A stretch of 64,000 nucleotides of DNA, from contig OX485804.1 of NCBI GenBank assembly GCA_950295325.1, forward strand, positions 54,312,001 through 54,376,000. The letters run 5' to 3'. A model generated the notes under the pieces. That model ran no database searches. It was not told the DNA's origin and saw nothing but the letters and a program-made list of their open reading frames with translations. Made by a program: the position numbers and the translations under genes. Positions 34,531-46,590 of this stretch are shown here, piece after piece. The stretch comes from Polytrichum commune (taxonomy: Eukaryota; Streptophyta; Polytrichopsida; Polytrichales; Polytrichaceae). How positions within the stretch are numbered: the stretch's first letter is position 1; every line of letters begins with the position of its first letter.

Positions 34531-37500
34531 TCTACAAATTATACCTCATGTACTATGGAACCAAGGCTACACAATGCACAAGAAATCTCATGATGTTCTC
34601 AACTACACAATGCACATAGAGATGTCGATGTTAAAAGAGTGACGGCGAACAAAAGCGAGTAGTGTAACCTTAATCACTTCGATATTTCTTTTTTAGAAAC
34701 CCTAAACCCTTTTCACTCTTTGGTTCCACAATTATGCAATTGATAACATGGACTCTTGCTTTGATCACTTCATCATTTTTTATTTTTTATTTTTTCTAAT
34801 TTGAATCAGCTGATAATGGGAGCCGAAGTTGAGTTTGTGTGCAATGTATAAAGTTTTGTTAATAACTCAAATTTTTTATAGTATATTAAGATGATGTGCT
34901 TTTTATTTTTTAATTAATTAATCAAATTTTTATATAAATTTTTTGTACCATCTATATACAATGGACAAGGTGGTGGTGGTGAGGCCATTGCCTCTCCCTT
35001 CCTCACTTATCCTTGATTTTTTTTTTAAAGTTTCTAAAAGGAAAGGGGCACGTCTCAAGAGATTCCTCCCCAAAAACACACATATGACATAAGAAAGAGG
35101 AAACAAATGTGGAAAGGTAAGGGCACTACAAGTGCAAAAGGTGGGTATGGTGGGGGAACTAGACGGAGGTGGCAAGCATGGAGCCAAGGTGGCGACATGG
35201 CATGGGCAATTGGACAAAGTAGGACAAATTACTTAAAAAGATAAGAAATTTTATTATGTTCTTAAACCTAGGGTGCACCTTTCATTGAAAAACCAAGAAT
35301 CATGTGCATTCGCAACATACTCTAAAAATTCCCAATATACAAATTTTATTTATTTCTTTATTTATTGGCATAAATTCAAGCAATACACTTACAAATTCAA
35401 TGATAAAAATACAAGTGAACTTTGTACACTTAAAAAAATTACATTCGTAGAAAGTCGTTAACATAAGTATACAAATATATACTTTTGAATAATTATGAAC
35501 CCCTATCATATGTATAATGTAAAACCCTAGCATTCATCAATAAAGTTGTTGAAGACTATTTCAACCCCTAGAAGTAACTCATAAGCATCTAAGTTTACAA
35601 TATTTGTCATAGAAGCTAAAGCAATTATTGTTTCTAAATCTATCATCAAAGGATCTGCAAGATTGTAAGTCCACTTGTTCTTGGTTCCGTTTAGATACCA
35701 ACATAAACCAATCTCTATGTTGGATGGATGGTTCATCAAGTCAATTATATCCCTTTACCCCGCCCAATGATTATGATATTTTCTACACATCCTACAGACC
35801 CTCCCAACAAACCAAACCTTAATTGGAGTTGATTTTTTTGGTCTACCACATTCTAGCTTCATGTGTGTTTAAAAAATGCACACTACAATCATAACCAAGA
35901 TTTAACATAGCATCATGATTAATCTATAAACACCTAATGTTGTTTCCATAACCAAATACACAAAACCACTAATATGACGAGCACCCAAAAGGAGAAAGGG
36001 CCAATTTAAAACACACAAAACAAATGCTAAAAGGAGTTTTGAGCACATTCACAATTTCAATGAACTTTTTTGCTGGCCTTTGCGTCAATTCCTAACTTCT
36101 AAGTAACCTAATGCATGCAATCACTACCTATATCAACTACCCACATCCCTTTTGATTAGCCTCCACAAAGAAGCGTGGCTTGTTCCTCTTGCAACCCTAA
36201 GCAAGAAGTAGCCTCATTCTTAGCTCAATGAACCCCTTCCAAAACCCTAATGCCGGCTCTTCCATACATGCATGGATGAGATAAGGAAACGAGAAAATGA
36301 TTCATCCTAGTTTCATCCAATATCAAATACTTATCTCATAAACTCTAATGACACTACCATACAAATACAAATGTCATATATTTTCTACAGGCCCTTCATA
36401 CACGTACATAACTATGAGTTATAGTTTGTGTAGCATATGTATACATTATATGACAAAGTTCAATAATACCCCTTTTGTGCACTCATGTATACTCATACGT
36501 GTTATGAAAGGTGCATCCTAGGGGTTCTCAAAGCGCTTCATGGGGACATGATGGCGTGTCATGGGACTTATGAGGATGGGCATGGACATACATGCATATG
36601 ACAGATACACACATGCATGGGAGACATAATGGGCATGGACAGATGATTACATGGAAATATGGAATTGGATTCGTCCAGGGTATTAATTATTATGCACGCA
36701 ACGAGGGTGCAACTAGTAGGGACAACATGGGTTCAAGCTAGTGTCCAAGCCAATTCACTGAGTCAAGTTTGCATACCACTAAGTTATGTGGACTTCAAAA
36801 ATAGGTTGAACTGCCGAAAGGGTTGGTTCAAGCACCCTCTACCTTAAAACAAAGTCTAGTGTCAACCCCACATAATGATGAAAACATATTACTTAATGTT
36901 GAATTTATGAGCCTGTTATACAAACATTCAAGACAATACCTCCCTAGTTGATAGTTTACACCTAGACATAATTCGCCTATATATTTAGCGAACATTATAC
37001 AGTCTAAACTTTGTAGTATCAGACCTGTGGCAACCAAAAGTGCACGTGATATTACGGAGTTTTGTAGTGTTAACATGGATGCATGATACTAGTGAATTAG
37101 TGTAGAATGTGACACTATGGAATAACACAAAGTGCAACATATCAAATGGTGTGGTGTGGTCCACTCCACTTGGCCTTCCCGGGCAATGTAGCATATGCAT
37201 GCACAAACATTCAACAAGTGGCATAGAAAGAAGAAGAATAAGAATAAGAATAAGAAGGTGACATTCCACATATTGACACACGGCGCAATGCAAGGGTGTG
37301 AGTCGACTTCTTAAGTGGTTTGCATTAATGACAAAATTCGTGATATAAGGGAGAGAAAGGTGACAATAAGGAGTGAGATTTAAACTATAAACATCCGTTC
37401 CCTAGGGTTTCGGAATATTAGAGCGTTAGTGACATTATGGAGGTTGATTTTATGGAGTTTAGGGTTTATGTAAGTTACCATGGTTCACATTCATCTATTT

Positions 37501-37593
37501 ATTGATTCTTAGTCTAGGGTTTTATAGTTCACGCAAGGAGAAAAAGTTAGCTCAAATTACCCATGGCATACATCATATTTTTTTAGCTCCCCT

Positions 37594-37601
37594 TCCCCAT
37601 T
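37594..37601 (+). repeat. Target site duplication, left (8 bp)
   Basis: TCCCCATT immediately left of the MITE and again at 38259-38266 immediately right of it. Eight bases is the hAT-superfamily duplication length. Confidence 0.92.
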
Positions 37602-38258
37602 CAGGGTTGTCTATTGTGTCGTGACGGAGGCTAATCTCGGCATAATGTCGTGCCGTCACGACACGTATCCGTCACGACATTATGCCGGATGTTGTCTTTA
37701 TCCTGACGGACTTGAATTTTACCGAATTCTGTGTGAAATTACATTACCCCATTTCGGACACGTAGGATGTAAGATGTCCACGTGTGATGACATGTCAACA
37801 AAGTAGAGGTAAAGTGGGGAAAAAATTAATAGCGCCCGTCCGCCCCCGTTCCCCGATCGTCCGCGCCCTGTTCCCGCCCCCGTCCGCCCCCGTTCCCCGA
37901 TCGTCCGCGCCCTGTTCCCGCCCCCGTCCGCCCCCATTCCCCCACCCCATCCGCCCCACCCTCGTCCCCCGTCCGCCCCACACCCTCCTTAGTCATATTT
38001 TACTACTTTGATTTTAACAGAATGATAAACAGAATGACAAAATGATTTACCTGGCGCTAAGCATATCCACGTCCACGTCGGCCTTTTCTGCCACATAGGA
38101 CGCCACCTTGGCAAGAAGGTAAGTATTTTACCCACCCTACTAGCTTCCCCCTAGGTTGACCCTACGTGGACCCTATTATGTCGTGACGGAGGGGTCCGTC
38201 ACGACACGACACGTCATGACGGCACGACACCGTCATGACGTCGGGATAGACAACCCTG
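37602..38258. mobile_element. hAT-type non-autonomous element (MITE), 657 bp
   Basis: The ends are CAGGGTTGTCTAT (37602) and ATAGACAACCCTG (38258), a perfect 13-bp inverted repeat beginning CAGGG as in many hAT elements, flanked by a perfect 8-bp duplication. Subterminal regions are packed with variants of GTCGTGACGG in both orientations; at 37636-37685 CGGCATAATGTCGTG and CACGACATTATGCCG form a perfect 15-bp stem. The core carries a GC-rich tandem repeat. There is no transposase, so it would have needed one supplied elsewhere. Intact ends suggest fairly recent movement. Confidence 0.9.
37838..37978 (+). repeat. GC-rich tandem repeat inside the hAT-type element
   Basis: A unit of about 44 bp (CCGCCCCCGTTCCCCGATCG plus TCCGCGCCCTGTTCCCGCCC) occurs twice without change and then decays into CCCGTCCGCCCC-like sequence. 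It contrasts sharply with the AT-rich surroundings. Confidence 0.9.
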
Positions 38259-40081
38259 TCCCCATTCTCTTTCCAATTTGAGGTGACTTTAGCTACTTGC
38301 ACCAAGAATCATGCTCCAGCCACCAAGCGGCGCCCTTCATTGCATGGCAACTATGTATCAAAATTTGACCTTTGAACCATTGAAAAAAACATCTACATAT
38401 AATGCTGGCCAATTCATTCCATCCCCATCTCAAATTTAGATTGAGCTAGGGGGAATATTTTTCCATCATTCGATTGCTAATAGAATATGGGTGTTAGGTG
38501 TTAACCCCCCCAAAACCCAATCCCCTAGCTGAACTTTTTAAATTAGTCTTCATACATAACTTTGTACAATCCCTTATGGGAAGAATCCATCCATGAGGAA
38601 TAAATGCACACATTTCCAAAACAAAAATAATGGGCCATCCAAGGGGGGATAAGATTAATTTTTGAATTCTAAGCGTTTCTTTGTATATCATTGTGTGCCT
38701 GATTTCATTTATCATGGCTCATGAACTACCTTCACCCTAGCTAGCATGCGAATGGTGAAGGAATCCATTAATTTGGTTACATGGATTCCAAAATGGGTCA
38801 CTTATAGAAGGGTTGGACAACGTTATGCTTATGGGCATATGATAAGTTGATTCATAGAAATTAGCATCAATTGTCCAATTGCACATGTAAGTTATCTGTA
38901 CAATGGTACAAGACATTGCCATTATGTGAATAAGAATGACTTTAACCACAAAGTTTAGCCAGCTTACCTACATGAATGGACTATGCCTAAGAATGAACCA
39001 CCTTTATTGGGCCCTTATAATGAATACATGAAAATTTATTGATCACATTTATGATCTACCCAAAACGTAATCTTGTAGGATTCAAATGTATTATGCATTA
39101 TTTTCTTGTTGATTTATTCAAGTACCAGGGATTGTGTCCCATTGATTTCGTCCGGTGGCATGCGAGGGGAGTGCAAACATTGTAAAAAACTTTTTGGTTT
39201 CTCATCGATGCATGTGAGTCATGACTTTCTAACATAACACTTTATCTGTTGAACGTTTCGGTGAGGCTACTTTTTATAACGTCAAAGTTGTAATATCTAT
39301 AAGCTTGTTGACTATCGCTCCAGTGTCCGAATACTATAGCCAATCAAGGTCTTAAGAATTGCATGTCCCCAACCTCCCACGCAAGGATTAAAAAACCCAA
39401 GAACATGCACTCCTAATTGACAATGTACGAAAGATACACCTACTTGCGCATTACAAGGGTCAAGAGGCAAACCTTGCCCCCCCCCCCCCCAAATCCATGT
39501 TTGTGGTCCCAACCAAATGTCCCCTCCTATTTTGGCTTAGAAGTAGTTTCTATTTTTAGTTTCTATATCCTTTATTTGTACACATGTACTAGACTCATAT
39601 TGACTTTGTTTTGGGAATTTAATTGTGTTGTCCTTTGTGAATGCCTAATGGAATTTTGTATTATGTTATCTTGGTCCATTTTAAATGACCAACATTATCT
39701 ACACATATTTAAGAAAATCCAATCTCCTTAATGACCATTTACAATTATTCTTTGTTGCAACAAAAGAAACAACACAAGTAGTCACAACTTTGAATGTTTG
39801 TATTCCATGTTTGTCAATCACCAAATTTGTGTAGTTTTGCGATCTAGTGTACATCCTATTGGCGGTTGCAAATGTCCAAAATTCATGCATAAATCCACAT
39901 ATACTCAAATCCTAGTTATGTGCTTCACACATAAGTTACACCTGAAGATCAAAGTGAAAAACCACTTGATTTCTTAAAGTTGTGAATGGTTAAGAAATAT
40001 GTTGTTGTCCAAGTAACTTGGCTTTACACTTAGGCCCATGGCCGTGACTTTCTTCATGGATGAGGAGCCCCCTTGATATCT

Positions 40082-40770
40082 TACATGGCCATCTTAGATA
40101 ATGTTTTCTTGATCTTTAGGAGCATCAACCTTGATCACATGTTTGAGGTAGGCCTATCATATTTCTTGAAGACCATGACAACCCAAAATTTCATTACTCT
40201 AACTTTGATCAATTTAATTGATTGTGTGTGTCACATCGTTGGGTCAAATTTAATCAAATAAACACCCCCGACAATAGTCTCTCTAGGATGTACACCAAGA
40301 CATACAAATCACAGTTACATTTTTTGGTCTCTTTGTACATAAGAGGTCCACTTGAAATCTTACATAGTAAAAGTAGATAATATTTTCAGAATTTCTAGGA
40401 GCATTATCCTTGACCATCTCTTTGAGACAAGCCTATCATAATCATGAGAAATCATGACACCTTAAATTTCACAATTACTTACACCCAAGACATACAAATC
40501 ACAACTACATTTCTTGGTCTCTTTGTACATTAAAAGTCCACTTGAAATCTTACATAGTAAAAGTAAATAATATTTTCAAAGCCTCTAGGCGCATTATCCT
40601 TGACCATCACTTTGAGACAAACCTATCATAATCGTGGGAAATCACGACACCTTCAATTTCACAACTATAACTCTAATCAATATTCAATCACAACCATAAT
40701 CAATTTCATTGATCATGTGTGTGATGTAGAACTGAATAAGCACCAAAAGCATACAAATCATTACTGCTTG
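40082..40770 (+). repeat. Tandem array, unit about 200 bp, three diverged copies
   Basis: ACATACAAATCAC occurs at about 40296 and 40492 and, partially, near 40750. TCTTACATAGTAAAAGTA occurs at 40359 and 40548, with a weaker copy at 40078. CTTGACCATC and GACAAGCCTATCATA-type sequence occur in each unit. The first unit is the most diverged. Confidence 0.75.
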
Positions 40771-41707
40771 TTTTGGTCGCAATGCCCCCCCCCCCACACT
40801 CATTTGCCACAACCGACAAAGTGGGACTGTAGCATTGAATTCACGTGGGTCTTATAAATTTCTGAAGACCCTAAGTTGCCCCCCCCCCTCTCACTAGCAT
40901 TCCCGATAGGTGGGACCCACATCTTGACACAAAGGAGATACCCTATGTAGTGAGTTTTTAAAGTGTTTCATGTGAAACATGTAGCATAACTTATATATAT
41001 ATATTATATATAAGTATTGCATGTCGACTGAAAGTCCGCACAGGAATGACTTCTAGCCTTTGACAATTCGGGGACGTGTGTGCGTTTTTCAACCTTGATG
41101 GCTCCTCAAGGCCACCGTGTTTCTTTGAAGTTTCGAGGTGTGGTTCTTAGGCATCTGACAATTCTCAGTTGTTCTTAAAACCGATTCTAGGTATAAGTAT
41201 AAGGAGGATGAGCCTTGATCTGGATGCCCACAATTCCTTAACGCCCAAGGAGCTAGACGGACATCGCAGGGTCGAGCTTCTTGCAATATTTGCGGGTTTT
41301 CGTTCCTGTTCTTGTTTCTTCTCTCAGGTAGCAAATCATCCAGAGAGATATTTGTAGTAGTGTACCAGATTTCTTGTGTCAAGAAGATGATCCGGAAAGA
41401 TTTTCATGAGTTGTTTGAGAAGATTTATGCTCTGCAATGTGTAGACTGGCCGTTTAGCTATGGTCGATATTTGGATCGATGAGATACTTGCAGGAATGTG
41501 AGTTCTTGACTTTAAATAGACCTAACAGTGACCTTGAAGCTCTTTGAGGTTATATGAGTTTTTCAAATTAGTATACGAAAATGAGGACCCCAAGATGATG
41601 CAGTTTACGAGAACCGTCTTTACTTGATCCGATGTTAAGTTCACGAGATCTGTTGATGTCACCGTGACATTGAAATTTAGGTATTTGATTGTAATCGGTG
41701 AGGTACG

Positions 41708-43150
41708 ATGATGCTTGAGCTTCGGAGAAACACGCCCCCTGTGGACTGGACACTTGAAAATGGTTCCTATCAAATGTTCACAAATGGACAAATGGGTGAT
41801 TTTGGTTACAAATGCTTCATGACACTCGTTCCAAAAGGAACACAGAATCAAATTTCACGGCAAGTCGGGCGGCAATTCATGCGACTGATAATGAGGAATG
41901 CTGCACTCCACCTTAACAACTTCTCGATGGAAGTTGGGGATGTTCCATGTGATGTGATTCCGTCCATATTGGCCCCGAAGCATTGTGTTGTAATCGACTC
42001 GTGTAACTATGATAAGCACGGCACGTTGATCCCATCCGTGACGAGTTTTGGGTTAAAGCAAGAATTCGAGGCGTTGTTCATCCACAAGAAGTTTCTCGTG
42101 ACCCTCTTAAAGTTCTCCGAAATATTTTACAAGTCCAAGCACTCGCTCAACGTCGACTTGCAACTCCTCCTCCAGTTTAACGTCTACGACCTCCATCAAG
42201 CTCATCCTCAACAATATTTCACGAAACGAATCACGTCGTGCAGGTCAAGAGTGTGCCCGACCGAACGGACGCTCCTGCGCTGGAGGGCCCAGGAGCTCGA
42301 GGAGCGGGCCGGTGGACCCGTCCGACGTTACAAAGGAGTTCGTTGGCGCCCACAACGAAAACATCCTTGGGTTGCTGAAATCAAGCTTCCAAAAAAGAGA
42401 AAGATGTGGATTGGTGACTTTGACACTGCCGAAGCCGCTGCTCGAGCTTACGACTCCGCGGCAATCGCGCATGGAAAAGTTGAAACAGGCCTCAATTTCG
42501 GTGGAGAATCCACTTCAAATTCAACCTCCACATCTCACCATGAGCTAAGTTCCACAATTCTTCCCTCTCCACAAAGTCGCGGTACTTTAACCGAGCACCG
42601 CATTGAATCACGTAGTCACCCTGCAAACCTACACATGAGCTATAATTGCTCTCCTCTTGATAATTATAATGTAGCTTGTTTTGGAAGTCAAACTAAATTA
42701 CTTGAGGGCTTCACAAGCCATATCAGCGGTAACACACCTGCATTCACCAAACGAAGAAGATCATCAAGACCGGAGTATAAGGACGCACGTACACGATATT
42801 CTATCAATGATCCTCCGGATTTCATTCCCCTGGACAGCTTGATGTTAGAAGGTGATCAAGAATCGGCCTTTTTTGATACAATATGGGGTGATAGAAGTAT
42901 GATATCACCCGGAACAAAATGTGCGAATAATTTTTGCAGCACTAGTATGGGACCCAAGAATTCCTCCTTCGGGACGGCATTACAGTTGAGTGTTGTGCCA
43001 TCTTTTGATATCATGTCAGTCTATGCCTTACCCTTTCGTGAACTTAACCCAATGGCTTCACAAGTAGGAGATCGTTCGCCAAGAACAACTAGAGAAGCTG
43101 ATCATGATATCTTGATAGGAAAATCTGATGCGAGTAGTTCGTGGACTTAG
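41708..43150 (+). CDS. AP2/ERF-domain transcription factor (single-exon, 480 codons)
   Basis: One AP2 DNA-binding domain at residues about 207-264 (42326-42499): [39 protein letters not shown] and LNF. The YKGVR, WVAEI and [16 protein letters not shown] elements fit the ERF type; a single domain without a B3 partner excludes the AP2 and RAV groups. After it comes a Ser/Thr-rich region and an acidic tail, plausible for activation. The first ~200 residues are not low complexity and match nothing I recognise, so an upstream frame may have been fused, or the true start may be nearer the domain (in-frame ATGs are few). ERF proteins bind GCC-box or DRE-like sites in the nucleus; targets here are unknown. 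The frame is open throughout, which argues against a pseudogene. Confidence 0.78.
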   Translation: MMLELRRNTPPVDWTLENGSYQMFTNGQMGDFGYKCFMTLVPKGTQNQISRQVGRQFMRLIMRNAALHLNNFSMEVGDVPCDVIPSILAPKHCVVIDSCNYDKHGTLIPSVTSFGLKQEFEALFIHKKFLVTLLKFSEIFYKSKHSLNVDLQLLLQFNVYDLHQAHPQQYFTKRITSCRSRVCPTERTLLRWRAQELEERAGGPVRRYKGVRWRPQRKHPWVAEIKLPKKRKMWIGDFDTAEAAARAYDSAAIAHGKVETGLNFGGESTSNSTSTSHHELSSTILPSPQSRGTLTEHRIESRSHPANLHMSYNCSPLDNYNVACFGSQTKLLEGFTSHISGNTPAFTKRRRSSRPEYKDARTRYSINDPPDFIPLDSLMLEGDQESAFFDTIWGDRSMISPGTKCANNFCSTSMGPKNSSFGTALQLSVVPSFDIMSVYALPFRELNPMASQVGDRSPRTTREADHDILIGKSDASSSWT

Positions 43151-43440
43151 AATCATAACATCACAACATCATCATCATGACAAACTTGGCATCATGAAAA
43201 CATTGCACGATTGAACGAATAGTGCACACATTTCACAAACTTGTCCACAACTTTGTAGGTCATTAGGTAGGGCTTGCAGATAGAAGTTATAGCAATCAAG
43301 GTTCCTGTGACATTCTGGACTAGAACAATGACAATGTGACAATTTGCAAACAATAACTACACTAAACATCTGATTTAGTGTGGCATTAATATTGGTGTGT
43401 CATGTTAATTAGAGTGGTCTTTGCGACTTGTCATGTAGCA

Positions 43441-43540
43441 CCAAGTGTCATGTGATAGCTTTCTAATTTTCTATCCGGTGATTGTCAAAACCAAGTGTCA
43501 TGTGATAGCTTTCTAATTTTCTATCCGGTGATTGTCAAAC
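43441..43540 (+). repeat. Perfect tandem duplication, 50-bp unit
   Basis: CCAAGTGTCATGTGATAGCT and the following 30 bases repeat immediately, with one difference at the last base of the second copy. Near identity implies a recent slippage or repair event. Confidence 0.95.
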
Positions 43541-45242
43541 AATTAGTGCGGGTCAAGGATGTTTGATGTAGGCCAACCTAAATCATTATGTTTTAGTGTA
43601 CTCGTGTAAATTCCCAGGAATCAAGGTTGAATTGTCTTGGAACCAATGCTTAGATTAATTTGCACTATTCAATACTTTAAGCCAAAATCTGATTTCTCCA
43701 AGGAAGCTTGAAGAAGGTTTAAACAATTCAAAAAGAGAAGGGCTTGCAAGCTAGGCTCTCTAATGTGTCATGTGTTAAGCAAAGACACAATGTTAGATTG
43801 CAAATGGAAAAATGCAAGGCTATGTTTATGAAGAAGTGGAGTCATATGTGTGTATATATATAAAACTGTGAGCTCACAAAAACTCTGAGATGCCAAATAG
43901 GTAATGAACATCTATATATGAAATTGGGTGAGAGGCTTGTTTTGTTTTGTCACTCTGAGGCCCATGTAACAATTACATAACGTTGACCCATTTGTGATCA
44001 CTTGCACTACGAAGTCTTCAAGTACTATAATAGGGGTGCACATTGCTTTTGTTTCATGGTATTGAGTCAAATGGTGAGAGAGGATGTTAAAACATGCCTC
44101 AAATATGCGCAATGTTTTGAAGCCAACACTACCTTGAAGCTTTGATTCTATTCCGATCTTTTTAGTTCGCACATTCCCGACCATATTATGAATACAATTT
44201 ATAAGTATGATGGGTTTTGCTAGCGTTGGATGAGTCCTTGAAGCGGATAGATGTTGTGAATGGAGCAACATGTGATCTCAAATTATTTTGAGATTTGAAT
44301 GCTGCAATCTTATGTTCCATTGGCACACTTTGATTCATTGTTTAAGGATTGGAGAAACATGTTCTTAAGAATGTTATGCCAAAGAATTAATGAGTTCTTA
44401 AGGATGGTGTAGTCGAGGAGCGTTTGAGGATAATAAAAATGGCCAGTTCATTTCATGTTGTAGTGATTAGATCATCAAGGTCCATTAGTTGAACCAAAGT
44501 ACCTATAGTATACCAAGTTGTGTTGTAAATTGGTTGATCAACTCTATATCAAATTGGCTTATGCTGAAGTTAAATTGTCTTGCATTCTAAAGTGATTGAG
44601 CTCTATTTGGATCATATCTAGCATGTCTCACTTTCAAACAAACTACCTGGATGCTTTCTTTGCAATTTCTTGATGATCAATCCAAATGCTAATTCCAAAT
44701 ATGAAGGTATGAGGGCCCAAACACATACTAAAAAATTTCTGTATGAAAACGATGATTTGTTGCAGAATGAATCAAAGATTTCTTGAGGATGTAATCATTG
44801 AATTGGTTTTTGACCATGATAACTTATCATGATTGTGGGTTGAAAACCTATTTTGCAAAGTGCATCGGGTTTAATGAAAATTACATTCACGCAAGTTCAC
44901 AATAAGTCAATCCTTGAATATGTTGCATACAAACATAATTGGAGACTCACATGCGTGCACATGAAGTTTACAAATTATAAGCCATTGTTTGTTTCTAGTC
45001 CATGAGAAAATATTGAATCAAGCCATCATAGTTGATGTAGACAATGCCATAGGCCAGATCAATGGCACAAAATGTCACACAACAAGAAAAAATGGCATAA
45101 TAATCATTGAATTAGAATCAAACCCTTACATGTTTTGACTTTCAACATACATGGACCTAAATAACTAGAAACTATTAAGTGTTCTTCCACTAGAAATATT
45201 GGTATGCCATCCCAACATAATCATACTCATCAAGTGTTTCAA

Positions 45243-45582
45243 TAGAGTTATCCTTTAACTCAACCGGAGTTTTAGTAGGGAGTTGGTTGTTTTGCATGCA
45301 TAACTTTCCATGTTCGGTAAGTTGTGGGTGCATGCTTGGAGTCAATGTGGAGGTTTGAACGAAGAACCTTCCATATTAGTTCATTGGGTACCAAACTCAT
45401 TTTGGCATGCCAAGAGACGCCAAAATGAGTTTGGTACCCAATGAACTAATATGGAAGGTTCTTCGTTCAAACCTCCACATTGACTCCAAGCATGCACCCA
45501 CAACTTACCGAACATGGAAAGTTATGCATGCGAAACAACCAACTCCCTACTAAAACTCCGGTTGAGTTAAAGGATAACTCTA
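45243..45582. repeat. Long near-perfect inverted repeat (two 164-bp arms, 12-bp spacer)
   Basis: The left arm 45243-45406 and the right arm 45419-45582 are reverse complements with one mismatch seen (T at about 45292 against the complement at about 45534). The spacer is 45407-45418. No target duplication is visible at the outer ends and there is no coding content. A transcript across it would form a ~164-bp hairpin. It could be a foldback MITE or a young small-RNA locus. Confidence 0.93.
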
Positions 45583-46142
45583 ATATCCTACAAAAATATC
45601 TCAAACATTCATATATTAACTAAAATTTTGCACACTGCATTGCCAAAGGTTTACTTTGAGAGTGTGATGAGGTATTTGTTCAATACACTGACTTATATGA
45701 GAATGAAAGGTTATATAAGAACAACATATTATCCATTGATTAATATATGTGTCCAACTTTTGTGTAACATACAAAGAATCATTTTAAAGTACATCCTAAA
45801 TGTACTATGCTACAACCCCACAATCAACAACATAAAAATTTCCATATGTAACTAAGCCATATGGCCACTCCACAACTAATATTAGCCCATTACAACATTG
45901 GGAGGCAAACCCTCATGAATGTTGGTTCGTATAGGAGGAATCCCCAAACAACACTATTCCCATTGAATTTTGGGGAAGACCATAAGGCTGAAACCAAACA
46001 TCTCATAGTCAAGAACCATCTCCTCTCTTCCAACACTCATCAACATTGGAAATCATCCTAGAGGGATATACATAGCTTTATGTACCATAGCAACTATATT
46101 TAATAGAGGGGGCTAATTTTTGATATCATGTATCAATTATTG

Positions 46143-46590
46143 TAGCTCTCTAGCAACTTGGACATAAAATAATTAATTTCAAAGGTGCCTAAATTTCTAG
46201 AAAATTAATTTCATTTAGTTTCCAAAAAAAGAAATAACATTCAAAGAGTGCCAAAAATCATAGCATAGCCTCTCTCAAAGACCACTCCCTTTAACTCTCA
46301 CACAAAGCAAAATTTGTTGCCAAACAAAACCCTAACGTACAAGTAAAAGACAAATTTTAGGGTAAAGAATGTTGGTTAAGGGAAGTGTTTAGGTTAATCT
46401 TAGCTGCCATAAATGAAATTAGGTAAACCATTTATGAAATATAAAAATGACTTGGACAAATGTCTAACTTATTTTAAAAATACTTTTTCAATCTGCCCAA
46501 TTTTAGGATATTACTTTTTGAGCTGCCTAACTTATTTTCATACTTTATTTAATTATTAGGCAGAAGGGTGCCCAAGCTACTAGAGAGCTA
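46143..46590. mobile_element. MITE-like element with terminal inverted repeats (copy 2)
   Basis: Same family and orientation as 17916-18383. The left end TAGCTCTCTAGCAACTTGG and the right end CTACTAGAGAGCTA match the family termini, and the body shares TTGTTGCCAA, AATGTTGGTTAAGGGAAGTG and TTTGCCCAATTTTAG-type blocks. Substitutions are many, so both copies are old. Confidence 0.7.

Larger units (their letters stand above)
34531..41707. other. Intergenic region; mobile DNA and repeats, no intact gene
   Basis: Apart from the hAT-type MITE and the tandem arrays listed separately, I see no supported gene. A minus-strand frame at 35739-35527 (MIDLETIIALASMTNIVNLD) weakly recalls degenerate retroelement sequence but is not assigned. 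Poly-C runs occur at 39478-39490, 40786-40796 and 40880-40888. An AT palindrome lies at 40991-41015. Confidence 0.5.

Noticed and set aside
35527-35739. Minus-strand frame that faintly recalls retroelement protease or linker sequence
   Set aside because: Too short and too weak; no catalytic Asp-Thr/Ser-Gly motif is visible.
45243-45582. CRISPR-like or rho-independent terminator interpretation of the inverted repeat
   Set aside because: The arms are 164 bp, there is no spacer-repeat periodicity and the context is a plant nuclear genome.
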